Shown: one piece after another, positions 25,665-34,140 of the stretch | How positions within the stretch are numbered: the stretch's first letter is position 1 | Layout: each line of letters starts with the position of its first letter | From: Reyranella sp. | GTDB lineage: Bacteria; Pseudomonadota; Alphaproteobacteria; Reyranellales; Reyranellaceae | DNA: 64,000 nucleotides | Reading direction: 5' to 3' | Assembly: GCF_004297265.1 (NCBI RefSeq) | Contig: NZ_SCUT01000045.1 | Location: forward strand, 62,001 to 126,000 | Program-made: the position numbers and the translations under genes | The notes under the pieces: model-generated | The model's input: the letters and a program-made list of their open reading frames with translations, nothing else | Told to the model about the DNA's origin: nothing | The model's database searches: none

Positions 25665-27463
25665 GCGTGTCCCGCGTGAGTCATTTCAGTGTAGTACTTG
25701 CGCATGTCCCATGCGCCGGTCGGGCAGCGTTCGGCGCACAGCCCGCAATGCAGGCAGACATCCTCGTCCTTGACCATGACCCTCTGGGTCTTGAGGCCGG
25801 CGCCGATATAGAGGTCCTGCGTCGGGTTCATCGCCGGCGCCGTCAGATGCAGGCGCAGCTCCTTCTCCTCGGCGTTCTCGGTGAAGGTGATGCAGTCCAT
25901 CGGGCAGATGTCGACGCAGGCGTCGCACTCGATGCAGAGCTGCCCGCTGAACACCGTCTGGACGTCGCAGTTCAGGCAGCGCTGCGCCTCCTTGAAGGCG
26001 AGCTGCGGATCGAAGCCCAGCTCGACCTCGGCCATGATGTCCTTCAGCGCCTCCTGCTTGGGGCGATGCGGGACCTTGAAGCGATGGTCGATCGTGGGTG
26101 CGTTGTCGTAGCTCCACTCGTGGATGCCCATCTTCTGGCTGGCGACGTTGACGCCGGGCGCGGGGCGCTCCTCGGGGTTCTCGCCGATCAGCATCTTGTG
26201 GATGGAGATCGCCGCCTCATGGCCGTGCGCGGCCGCCCAGATGATGTTCTTCGGGCCGAACGCCGCGTCGCCGCCGAAGAACACCTTCGGATGCGTGCTG
26301 GCGAAGGTCTTCTCGTTGAGCTGGGGCAGGCCCCACTTGTCGAACGCGATGCCGGCGTCTTCCTCGATCCACGGGAAGGCGTTCTCCTGGCCGATCGCCA
26401 CCAGCACGTCGTCGCACTCGTGGAACTCGTCGGGCTCGCCCGACGGGACCAGCGAGCGGCGGCCCTTGTCGTCGTACTTCGCGACCACCTTCTCGAACAG
26501 CACGCCCTGGATCTTGCCGCCCTCGTGGCGGACTTCCTTCGGCACGAGCATGTTGAGGATGGGAATGTCCTCGCCGATCGCGTCTTCCTTCTCCCACGGC
26601 GACGCCTTCATCTCGTCGAAGCCGGAGCGGACGATCACCTTCACGTCCTCACCGCCGAGGCGGCGGGCGGTGCGGCAGCAGTCCATCGCCGTGTTGCCGC
26701 CGCCCAGCACGATCACGCGCTTGCCGACCTTGTCGATGTGGCCGAACGAGACCGACGACAGCCAGTCGAGGCCGATATGGATGTTGGCGGCGGCTTCCTT
26801 GCGGCCGGGTACATCGAGATCGCGGCCGCGTGGCGCGCCGGAGCCGACGAACACCGCGTCGTAGCCCTCGGCGAGCACGGCCTTCAGCGAATCGACACGC
26901 TGATGGCGGAACTCGACGTTGCCGATGCCGGTGATGTAGCCGACTTCCTCGTCGATCACCGACTCCGGCAGGCGGAAGTGCGGGATCTGCGTGCGAATGA
27001 AGCCGCCGAGCTTGGGATCCTGGTCGTAGATGACGATCTCGTAGCCCAGCACCGCGAGGTCGCGCGCCACGGTGAGCGAGGAGGGGCCGCCACCGATGCA
27101 GGCCACGCGCCTGCCGTTCTTCTCCGGCGCCTTCGGCATCTTGGAATTGATGTCTTCGTCGTCTTTATAGTCGGCGGCGACGCGCTTCAGGCGGCAGATC
27201 GCGACCGGTTCCTTCTTGCCCTTCACCAGGTTCTCGTCCTCGACGCGGCTGCGGCGGCAGGCCGGCTCGCACGGACGGTCGCAGGTGCGGCCGAGGATTC
27301 CGGGGAACACGTTGGACTTCCAGTTGATCATGTAGGCGTCGGAATAACGTCCGTGCGCGATCAAGCGGATGTACTCGGGGACAGGCGTATGGGCAGGACA
27401 TGCCCACTGGCAATCGACGACCTTATGGAAGTAGTCGGGATTGGCGATATCAGTCGGCTTCAC
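25649..27463 (-). CDS. GltD-like FAD-dependent NAD(P)-ferredoxin oxidoreductase with two 4Fe-4S sites
   Basis: 604-residue electron-transfer flavoprotein. An N-terminal Fe-S part (CQWACPAHTPVPEY, GRTCDRPCEPAC) is followed by FAD (GGGPSSLTVARDL) and NAD(P) (VIVLGGGNTAMDC) Rossmann motifs. A C-terminal double ferredoxin domain has CIECDACVDICP and CLHCGLCAERCP. It resembles the small subunit of glutamate synthase but sits in front of korAB, so it likely moves electrons between the oxidoreductase ferredoxin and NAD(P). The GTG at 27463 is chosen, with GGAG six bases upstream, over a TTG at 27475. Confidence 0.88.
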   Translation of the reverse strand: MKPTDIANPDYFHKVVDCQWACPAHTPVPEYIRLIAHGRYSDAYMINWKSNVFPGILGRTCDRPCEPACRRSRVEDENLVKGKKEPVAICRLKRVAADYKDDEDINSKMPKAPEKNGRRVACIGGGPSSLTVARDLAVLGYEIVIYDQDPKLGGFIRTQIPHFRLPESVIDEEVGYITGIGNVEFRHQRVDSLKAVLAEGYDAVFVGSGAPRGRDLDVPGRKEAAANIHIGLDWLSSVSFGHIDKVGKRVIVLGGGNTAMDCCRTARRLGGEDVKVIVRSGFDEMKASPWEKEDAIGEDIPILNMLVPKEVRHEGGKIQGVLFEKVVAKYDDKGRRSLVPSGEPDEFHECDDVLVAIGQENAFPWIEEDAGIAFDKWGLPQLNEKTFASTHPKVFFGGDAAFGPKNIIWAAAHGHEAAISIHKMLIGENPEERPAPGVNVASQKMGIHEWSYDNAPTIDHRFKVPHRPKQEALKDIMAEVELGFDPQLAFKEAQRCLNCDVQTVFSGQLCIECDACVDICPMDCITFTENAEEKELRLHLTAPAMNPTQDLYIGAGLKTQRVMVKDEDVCLHCGLCAERCPTGAWDMRKYYTEMTHAGHACHKQ

Positions 27464-27589
27464 ACAAAACTCCAAGCGGCGGCGGGGAGCAGCGACACAC
27501 TCCGGTAAACGACGATTTAGATTACCCCAAACAGGGGGCGCATTGGGGGATTATTACCATTCAGCGTCAAGCAATCTTCTTTGCTAACC

Positions 27590-27609
27590 ATTTGCAATGG
27601 TGTGCAAAT
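27590..27609. promoter_or_regulatory. Inverted repeat ATTTGCA-N6-TGCAAAT upstream of the kor operon
   Basis: Perfect 7-bp arms with a 6-bp spacer, about 130 bases upstream of the reductase start, inside an unusually AT-rich stretch (about 27540-27615) that likely contains the operon promoter. The 156-bp gap lies between the end of the AraC-type gene and the kor operon, both on the minus strand. This is a candidate operator for an unknown regulator. A CCCC-N5-GGGG hairpin occurs at about 27525-27537. Confidence 0.45.
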
Positions 27610-27631
27610 TCCCTCACAGCACACAGGGCTT

Positions 27632-28426
27632 TTAGCGGGCCGGGCGATAGGCGCTGGGTGAAACTCCCGACGCTCTGCGAAACATGGCGCTGAAGGCGCT
27701 CACGCTGTCATAGCCCAGGTCGAGCGCGACGTCGGTGACGGCCTGGCCGCCGCCCAGCCGGCCCATGGCCTCCAGCACGCGCGCCTGCTGACGCCACGCG
27801 CCAAACGTCAGGCCGGTTTCAGTCATGAACAATCGGGCGAGAGTGCGCGGGCTGGCATTGGCCCAGCCGGCCCATCCTTCCAGCGTGCGCGGGTCGCCCG
27901 GATTCGCGAGCAGGGCGGAGCACAGCCGTTGCAGTCGCTTGTCGCGCGGCATCGGCAGGTGGAGCGGCAGCGAAGGCTCGTGATGCAGTTCGTCGAGGAT
28001 CAGCGCCACGACATGACCCGCGGCACCGCGCTCGTCGTAGTGCACCGGCAGCTCGGTCGCCCGCACGATCAGCTCGCGCAGCAGCGGGGAAATGTGCAGT
28101 ACGCGACAGACCTCGGGCATGCCGGCCGCCGCGTCCTGGCGCAGATAGAGCGTGCGCATCGTCACGTCGCCGGACATCACGATGGAATGGCGGACGCCCG
28201 GCGGCATCCACAAAGCCCGCTGCGGCGGCACCACCCAGACGGCGTGTTCCGTGGAAATCCGCATCGTGCCGGCCGTCGCATAGATGAGCTGGGCGCGGCG
28301 ATGGCGATGCGGCGAGATCTCGAACCCGTCGGCGAAGTCCTTGGGCATGGCCGCGACGGCCCGCGGCACCCGCTGGTAGTCCTCGGGGTTCGTCGAGCGC
28401 AGGACGGCTTGGCGGTTTTGCGACAT
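27632..28426 (-). CDS. AraC family transcriptional regulator (NimR-like)
   Basis: 264-residue regulator. An N-terminal cupin-like sensor domain (about residues 30-140; HRHRRAQLIYATAGTMRI) is followed by a C-terminal double HTH (about 160-260). The second HTH carries the signature ALDLGYDSVSAFSAMFRRASG. NimR-type members control divergent drug or metabolite exporters. Here the divergent MFS gene starts 71 bases upstream, which makes that transporter the likely target. The kor operon lies downstream on the same strand. Confidence 0.9.
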   Translation of the reverse strand: MSQNRQAVLRSTNPEDYQRVPRAVAAMPKDFADGFEISPHRHRRAQLIYATAGTMRISTEHAVWVVPPQRALWMPPGVRHSIVMSGDVTMRTLYLRQDAAAGMPEVCRVLHISPLLRELIVRATELPVHYDERGAAGHVVALILDELHHEPSLPLHLPMPRDKRLQRLCSALLANPGDPRTLEGWAGWANASPRTLARLFMTETGLTFGAWRQQARVLEAMGRLGGGQAVTDVALDLGYDSVSAFSAMFRRASGVSPSAYRPAR

Positions 28427-28497
28427 TGGTTGGCATTCTAGCGCGAGACAGACAGGCCGGTCACGCCTACTCTGGCCGCCCTGGAGGAACCAACAAG

Positions 28498-29691
28498 ATG
28501 AGCCACGGCAGTCCCACCTCTATCCTGCTCAACATCGGCCATGCCATGGATCACTGGATCCTGGTGGTCTTCGCCTATTCCTGGGGCGTCATCGCCGGGG
28601 TGTGGGGCGTCGAGTGGACCGAACTCACGCCGTTCAACTACGGCGCGCTCTTCATGTTCGGCGCCGGCTCGATCGTGAGCGGCCGCCTTGGCGACCACTG
28701 GGGCCGCTGGATCATGATGGTGATCTTCTTCGTCGGCATGGGCATTTCGGCGCTGATCATCGCGCTCTGTACCAACAAGTGGCAGATCGGTGCGGCGTTG
28801 ACCCTCATGGGTGCCTTCGCCTCGATCTATCACCCGGTCGGCATCCCCATGCTGGTCCAGAAGGCCAAGAATCCCGGCTTCACGATCGGCGTGAACGGCC
28901 TGGCGGGCAACATGGGCATCGCGATCGCCGCCGGCCTCTCCGTCTACATCGCGCAACGCTTCGGCTGGCAGGCGGCCTTCATCATCCCCGGCGCCATCTG
29001 CCTGGTCTGCGCCGTCGCCTTCGTGGCCCTGGTGCCGCGCGAGGAAATGGCGCCGGCCAAGCGCAAGGCCAAGATGCTCGACCTGCCGCCGTCGGTCATG
29101 GCGCGCGTGTTCGCCATCATGACCTTCACCGCGGTGACCGGCAGCATCATCTTCAACTTCACGACCAACGGAAACGGCGAGCTGCTGGCCAACCGCGCCA
29201 GGAGCATCGCGCAGGATCCGGCGATGCTGGCCACGATGCTGTTCATCATCTTCTCGCTCGCCTCACTCGCTCAGCTTGTGGTCGGCAAGCTGATCGATCG
29301 TTATCCGCTGAAGAACATCTACCTGCCGATCGTGCTGCTGCAGGTGCCGCTGTTCCTGATCGCCTCGCAGGTCGAGGGCTGGGCGCTGTTCCTCACGGCC
29401 ATCGCCTTCATGCTGCTGGTGTTCGGCGCCATTCCGTTCACCGACGCCATGATCGTGCGCTACATCGACGACCGCATGCGCAGCAGGGTCACCGGCGTTC
29501 GCCTGGCGATCGGCTTCGGCGTCAGCTCCTTCGTCGTGGCGCTGATCGGTCCGGCGGTGAGGGACGCGGGCTTCCCCGTGCTGCTGTCGGTGCTGGCGGG
29601 AGTGGCTTTCTGTTCGTTCCTGGCCTTGTCGATGCTGCCCAGCGAAAAGGACGTGCACGCCATCGCGGCGGCGCCCAAGCCGGCCGAATAG
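28498..29691 (+). CDS. MFS transporter
   Basis: 397-residue polytopic protein with about twelve hydrophobic helices. The loop after the second helices reads GRLGDHWGRW, the classic MFS loop 2-3 motif in GRLxDxxGRR form. The ATG at 28498 follows GGAGG by eight bases; upstream in-frame codons are non-coding in character. It is divergent from the AraC gene, the typical arrangement for a regulated exporter. A GC-rich hairpin follows. Substrate unknown. Confidence 0.88.
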   Translation: MSHGSPTSILLNIGHAMDHWILVVFAYSWGVIAGVWGVEWTELTPFNYGALFMFGAGSIVSGRLGDHWGRWIMMVIFFVGMGISALIIALCTNKWQIGAALTLMGAFASIYHPVGIPMLVQKAKNPGFTIGVNGLAGNMGIAIAAGLSVYIAQRFGWQAAFIIPGAICLVCAVAFVALVPREEMAPAKRKAKMLDLPPSVMARVFAIMTFTAVTGSIIFNFTTNGNGELLANRARSIAQDPAMLATMLFIIFSLASLAQLVVGKLIDRYPLKNIYLPIVLLQVPLFLIASQVEGWALFLTAIAFMLLVFGAIPFTDAMIVRYIDDRMRSRVTGVRLAIGFGVSSFVVALIGPAVRDAGFPVLLSVLAGVAFCSFLALSMLPSEKDVHAIAAAPKPAE

Positions 29692-29711
29692 AACCTCTTC
29701 CTGCAAGACGA

Positions 29712-29736
29712 CGGCCGCGCCCGCATTGCGCGGCCG
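29712..29736 (+). terminator. 9-bp GC hairpin after the MFS gene
   Basis: CGGCCGCGC and GCGCGGCCG pair perfectly around CCGCATT, 20 bases after the MFS stop. No T tract follows, so termination would be weak or Rho-assisted, but the position between two transcription units fits. Confidence 0.5.
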
Positions 29737-29785
29737 GCGCGCGTTTGCGATCCTGCGCCCAAACCAAACATCTGAGGGCAGGATC

Positions 29786-30763
29786 ATGATCAAGAGACGT
29801 GGCGTACTGGCGGGAGCCGCCGGCTGGACGATCGTCGGAACTTCATCGGTGCGGGCGCAGGCCTGGCCCAGCCAACCGATCCGGCTGGTGGTGCCTTACG
29901 TTGCCGGTGGTTCGACAGACACGGCCGCCCGCATTGTCGCCGAGAAGCTGTCGGGCATGCTCGGGCAGCAGGTGATCGTCGAAAACAAGGGCGGCGGCAA
30001 CACCATCATCGGCATGGACTTGGTGGCCAAGGCCAAGCCGGACGGCAACACGCTGCTGCTGGGCGCCGCGACGATGGCGACCAATGTCGCCCTCGGCCTG
30101 AAGCAGCCGTTCGATCCGCTCAAGGATTTTCAGATGATCTCGACCCTGGTCGACATCCCCGATCTCCTGGCGATCGACGGCAAGGCGTTGCCGGCAAAGA
30201 ACTACGCGGAGTTCGCCGGATGGGTGAACAAGCAGCCGCAGCGGGTGCGCTACGCCACGTCGGGCATGGGTAACCAGCCTCACCTCTGGGGTGAACTCTT
30301 CCGCACCCGCAACAAGCTCAATCTCGAGAGCGTCAGCTACAAGGGCGCGGCCGATGCATTGCGCGACGTCATGGGCGGCCACCTGCCGATCATGATCGAC
30401 GTCGTGCTGCCGACCGGCACGCACGTGGCCGCGGGCCGCCTGACCGGCATCGCCGTCGCGTCGCCTGAGCGCTCCACCGTCTGTCCCGACGTTCCGACCG
30501 TGGCCGAACTCGGCATGAAGGACCTGGAAAGCGCGGCCTTCTTCGGGCTCGTGGGTCCTGCGGGATTGCCGGCGCCGATCGTCGAGAAGCTGAACGCGCT
30601 GTGTCTCGACACGCTCAAGGATCCGGCGGTCAAGAAGCGGTTCGCCGAGCTGGGTTTCTTCACGACGGGCAGCACGCCGCAGGCCTATCTCGATCGCGTG
30701 AGATCCGAGACCGAGCGCTGGAGCAAGGTCGTCAAGGAAAACAACATCAAGGTCGAGGGCTGA
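29786..30763 (+). CDS. Tripartite tricarboxylate transporter substrate-binding protein (Bug family)
   Basis: 325-residue periplasmic binding protein with a short Tat-like signal (KRRGVLAGAAG, cleavage near residue 25, SVRAQA). Bug motifs are visible: PYVAGGSTD, VENKGGGNT and a YKGAADALRDVMGG segment. It differs from the Bug protein at 780-1772. No TctAB subunits are nearby. It lies 5 bases before the alkylsulfatase gene, so it may capture a carboxylated or sulfated compound for that enzyme (inference). Confidence 0.88.
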   Translation: MIKRRGVLAGAAGWTIVGTSSVRAQAWPSQPIRLVVPYVAGGSTDTAARIVAEKLSGMLGQQVIVENKGGGNTIIGMDLVAKAKPDGNTLLLGAATMATNVALGLKQPFDPLKDFQMISTLVDIPDLLAIDGKALPAKNYAEFAGWVNKQPQRVRYATSGMGNQPHLWGELFRTRNKLNLESVSYKGAADALRDVMGGHLPIMIDVVLPTGTHVAAGRLTGIAVASPERSTVCPDVPTVAELGMKDLESAAFFGLVGPAGLPAPIVEKLNALCLDTLKDPAVKKRFAELGFFTTGSTPQAYLDRVRSETERWSKVVKENNIKVEG

Positions 30764-30768
30764 CAGTC

Positions 30769-32721
30769 ATGGCGTCCGCGTCGTCCGTTCCGGTTCCTTC
30801 CTCCCATCTCGACGCCGCGCGCGACGCCGAACCTGCAACCAAAGCCGCCAATGCGGCCATGGCGGCGAAACTTCCCTTCGCCGACACGGCCGACTTCGCA
30901 GCCGCGAAGCGCGGCCTGGTCGCGACCGTACCCGAGGGGATCGTGCGCACCGGTGGAGGCACGGTGCTCTGGAACCTGGGCGAATACGCCTTCATCGAAG
31001 GCGAGCTGGCGCCGGACACGGTCAATCCCAGCTTGTGGCGGATCGCGCGCCTCAATCTCGCCAACGGTCTGTTCAAGGTCACGGACCGGCTCTACCAGCT
31101 GCGCGGCTTCGACATCGCCAACATGACGGTGATCGAGGGCGACAGCGGCCTGATCCTGATCGACCCGCTGACCACCGCCGAGGTTTCGCGCGCCGCACTG
31201 GATCTCTACTACGCGCACCGGCCCCGCAAGCCGGTGGTCACCGTGATCTACACCCACAGCCATGTCGACCATTACGGCGGCGTGCGCGGGGTGGTCGACG
31301 AGGCCGACGTGAAGGCAGGGAAGGTGCGGGTGATCGCGCCGGCCGGCTTCATGGAGGCGGTGTCGGGTGAGAACGTGCTGGCCGGCCCGCCGATGGCCCG
31401 TCGCGCTCAGTTCCAGTTCGGCACCATGCTGCCGCGCGGTCCGCGCGGCCAGGTCGATGCCGGCCTCGGCAAGAGCGTCGCGCGCGGCACACCCGGGCTG
31501 ATCGCGCCGACTCAGTCGATCGTGAAGCCGGTCGAGACGCATGTGATCGACGGGGTCGAGATCGTGTTCCAGCTGGCGCCGGAGACCGAGGCGCCAGCCG
31601 AGATGCACATGTTCTATCCGCAGTTCGGCGTGCTCAACATGGCGGAGAACGCCTGTCCGCTGCTGCACAACTTCATCCCGCTGCGTGGCGCCGTGGCGCG
31701 CGATCCGCGCATCTGGGCGAAGTACATTGGCGATGCCATCGCGATGTACGGACCGAAGACGATGGTGCTGATCGGCCAGCACCACTGGCCGACCTGGGGC
31801 AACAGCAAGATCATCGACTACCTCGAGGCGCAGCGCGATCTCTACAAGCACATTCACGACCAGACCCTGCGCTACATGAACCGCGGCTGGCGGCCGGCCG
31901 AGATCGCCGAGGCGATCGACCTGCCGCCCGGACTCGCCGAGCGCTGGACCGTCCGCGGCTATTACGGGTCGGTCAGCCACAATGTGAAGGCCGTCTATCA
32001 GCGCTATCTGTCCTGGTACGACGCCAATCCCTGCAACCTGCACCCGCTGCCGCCGGCCCCGGCGGCGCGAAAGTTCGTCGAATACATGGGCGGCGCGGCG
32101 GCGGTGATCGAGCGCGCGCGGGCAGACTTCGCCAGGGGCGAATACCGCTGGGTGGCGCAGGTCATGAAGGAGGTCGTCTACGCCGAGCCGGACAACAAGG
32201 AGGCCTGCGCACTGTGCGCCGATGCGCTGGAGCAGATGGGCTACCAGGCCGAGTCCGCCACGTGGCGCAACGCCTTCCTCTACGGCGCGCAGGAACTGCG
32301 CCATGGCGTCTTCCAGATGCCGGTGCGGCCCGGCATGGGAGCCGACACGCTGGCCGGGCTGACCAGCGACGTCTTCTTCGACCTCATGGCGATCCGCCTC
32401 GATGCAAAGAAGGCGGCAGGGCAGTCGCTGGTCGTCAACTGGCGCTTCACCGATCGCAGCGAGACGCTGGTGCTCACCTTGAAGCACAGCACGCTCACGC
32501 ATCGCATGGGTGAGGTCGCGGCCAACGCCGACGTATCGGTGACGACGACGCGCGCCACGATGGACCATATCGTGATGCGCAAGCTCACCATTCCCGACGC
32601 GCTGGCGAGCGGTGCGTTGAAGCTCGAAGGCGAGATCCCGAAGCTCGGTGCGCTGTTTGCAATGATGGACCCGCCGGCGGGAATGATGTTCGAGATCCTC
32701 ACGCCAGGAGAGGGACGCTAG
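30769..32721 (+). CDS. Alkyl sulfatase-type metallo-beta-lactamase-fold hydrolase (SdsA1/type III sulfatase family)
   Basis: 650-residue zinc enzyme with an N-terminal metallo-beta-lactamase domain carrying H163-x-H165-x-D167-H168 in THSHVDHYGG. A helical dimerisation part and a C-terminal SCP2-like domain (from about 530) follow. Conserved ENACPLLHNFIPLRG and GQHHWPTWG segments match linear alkylsulfatases such as SdsA1, which split alkyl sulfate esters by inversion to alcohol and sulfate. Unlike secreted SdsA1, there is no signal peptide: the first 50 residues are Ala-rich and hydrophilic. The enzyme is probably cytoplasmic and depends on import. Co-transcribed with the Bug gene. Confidence 0.88.
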   Translation: MASASSVPVPSSHLDAARDAEPATKAANAAMAAKLPFADTADFAAAKRGLVATVPEGIVRTGGGTVLWNLGEYAFIEGELAPDTVNPSLWRIARLNLANGLFKVTDRLYQLRGFDIANMTVIEGDSGLILIDPLTTAEVSRAALDLYYAHRPRKPVVTVIYTHSHVDHYGGVRGVVDEADVKAGKVRVIAPAGFMEAVSGENVLAGPPMARRAQFQFGTMLPRGPRGQVDAGLGKSVARGTPGLIAPTQSIVKPVETHVIDGVEIVFQLAPETEAPAEMHMFYPQFGVLNMAENACPLLHNFIPLRGAVARDPRIWAKYIGDAIAMYGPKTMVLIGQHHWPTWGNSKIIDYLEAQRDLYKHIHDQTLRYMNRGWRPAEIAEAIDLPPGLAERWTVRGYYGSVSHNVKAVYQRYLSWYDANPCNLHPLPPAPAARKFVEYMGGAAAVIERARADFARGEYRWVAQVMKEVVYAEPDNKEACALCADALEQMGYQAESATWRNAFLYGAQELRHGVFQMPVRPGMGADTLAGLTSDVFFDLMAIRLDAKKAAGQSLVVNWRFTDRSETLVLTLKHSTLTHRMGEVAANADVSVTTTRATMDHIVMRKLTIPDALASGALKLEGEIPKLGALFAMMDPPAGMMFEILTPGEGR

Positions 32722-32731
32722 CGCGAAACGC

Positions 32732-32760
32732 TTGACAGAACCTCCCGTGTTCCCTGTGAT
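32732..32760 (+). promoter_or_regulatory. Candidate sigma-70 promoter for the Liv-type operon
   Basis: TTGACA (32732-32737) is a perfect -35 box, and TGTGAT (32755-32760) matches four of six -10 bases after a 17-bp spacer. It lies 11 bases after the alkylsulfatase stop and before the binding-protein gene at 32798, which has a strong GGGAGGAG ribosome site. The operon may thus also be transcribed independently. Confidence 0.5.
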
Positions 32761-32797
32761 GGGGACAACGAATATCAAAAGTCTATGGGAGGAGTTC

Positions 32798-34111
32798 ATG
32801 CTCATGCGTAGGGCTGTCCGCATTCTGGGTGGGGCGCTTGCCGCCGTGACGGCGTTGGGCATGGCGGTCTCCGCCCAGGCCCAGGAAAAGAAAATCAAGA
32901 TCGGCGTCATCTACGACCTGACCGGCCCGCTGGCCGGCGGCGGCTCGGAGCTGAACTACACCGGCGCCAAGATCATGATCGACAACTTCATCAAGCAGGG
33001 TGGAGTCGAGGGCTACAAGATCGAAGCGATCTACGCCGACGCGCAGAGCAAGCCGGACGTCGCCATCAACGAAGCCGTTCGCCTGATCGAGCAGGAGAAG
33101 GTCAACCTCGTGATGGGGTTCTTTTCCTCGGCGCAATGCGTGCCCGTCGCGGCGCGCGTCGAGCAGCTAAAGAGCTTCATGTGGATCACGACCTGCATTT
33201 CGACGGGTGTGGTCGAGAACAAGAACCTGAAGTACGTGTTCCGCCCGCAGGCGAGTGGCCAGCAGTTCGGCCTCATGGCCGCCGACATGATCGAGAAGAA
33301 CGCAAAGGCGAAGTTCGGCAAGGAGCCGAAGGACATGCGCGTGGCGATCATCCACGAGGACGGCTCGTACGGCGTCGACGTGGCCAAGGGCAACGAAGCG
33401 GGGTCCAAGAAGGCCGGCTTCAACATCGTGATGAAGGAAGGCTATTCCGCGACGGCGCCCGACCTGTCGTCGCTGGTGACCAAGCTGAAGCGGGCCCGTC
33501 CCGACGTGATCTTCCATACCGGCTACAACCCCGACATCACGCTGTTCGCCCGCCAGGCACGCGAGCAGGGACTGAAGTTCGGTGCGCTGGTCGGCCATGG
33601 CGCGGGCTACGGCGTCTACGAGAAGCTCAAGGACGGCATGGGCAACGATGTGAACTATGTGTTCAATATCGATCCGATCTCGATCTGGCTGGCCAACCAG
33701 GCGACGCTCGATCCCAAGCTGCCGCCGATGATCAAGATGGTCGGGGAGGAATTCGACAAGATCAAGCCGGGCGTCGCGATCCGTTCGGCGCATGTGGGTA
33801 TCGCCGCTTCCAACGCCTACGTGTTCTTCTCCGAGGTGTTGCCGCGCGCCATCAAGAAGTATGGCGGCGTCGATCCCGACGCGCTGCGCAAGGCGGCTCT
33901 CGAGGTCGACCTGCCGGAGGGCGGCACGATGCTGGGCTTCGGCGTGAAGTTCGCGGGCGAGGGCTCGCCGATCGCCGGACAGAACGAGCGCTCCTTCCCC
34001 GTCATCATCCAGTATGTCGACGACAAGTCGTACGTGGTGTGGCCGAAGAGCCAGCAGCAGCGCGAGCCGGTGCTGCCCCTGCCCAAGACCTCGGGATTCA
34101 GCAACCAGTAG
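32798..34111 (+). CDS. Branched-chain amino acid-type ABC transporter substrate-binding protein
   Basis: 437-residue periplasmic binding protein of the LivJ/type I fold. A Sec signal ends near residue 30 (SAQAQEKKI), followed by IGVIYDLTGPLAGGG, the hallmark start of this family, and a VNLVMGFFSSAQC segment in the first lobe. The ATG at 32798 is six bases behind GGGAGGAG. It heads a five-gene operon in the order binding protein, ATPase, ATPase, permease, permease. Such systems carry branched amino acids, amides, short fatty or aromatic acids; the ligand is open. Confidence 0.9.
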   Translation: MLMRRAVRILGGALAAVTALGMAVSAQAQEKKIKIGVIYDLTGPLAGGGSELNYTGAKIMIDNFIKQGGVEGYKIEAIYADAQSKPDVAINEAVRLIEQEKVNLVMGFFSSAQCVPVAARVEQLKSFMWITTCISTGVVENKNLKYVFRPQASGQQFGLMAADMIEKNAKAKFGKEPKDMRVAIIHEDGSYGVDVAKGNEAGSKKAGFNIVMKEGYSATAPDLSSLVTKLKRARPDVIFHTGYNPDITLFARQAREQGLKFGALVGHGAGYGVYEKLKDGMGNDVNYVFNIDPISIWLANQATLDPKLPPMIKMVGEEFDKIKPGVAIRSAHVGIAASNAYVFFSEVLPRAIKKYGGVDPDALRKAALEVDLPEGGTMLGFGVKFAGEGSPIAGQNERSFPVIIQYVDDKSYVVWPKSQQQREPVLPLPKTSGFSNQ

Positions 34112-34140
34112 GCCGCGGCCGCAAAGAACGAGGGCACGCC

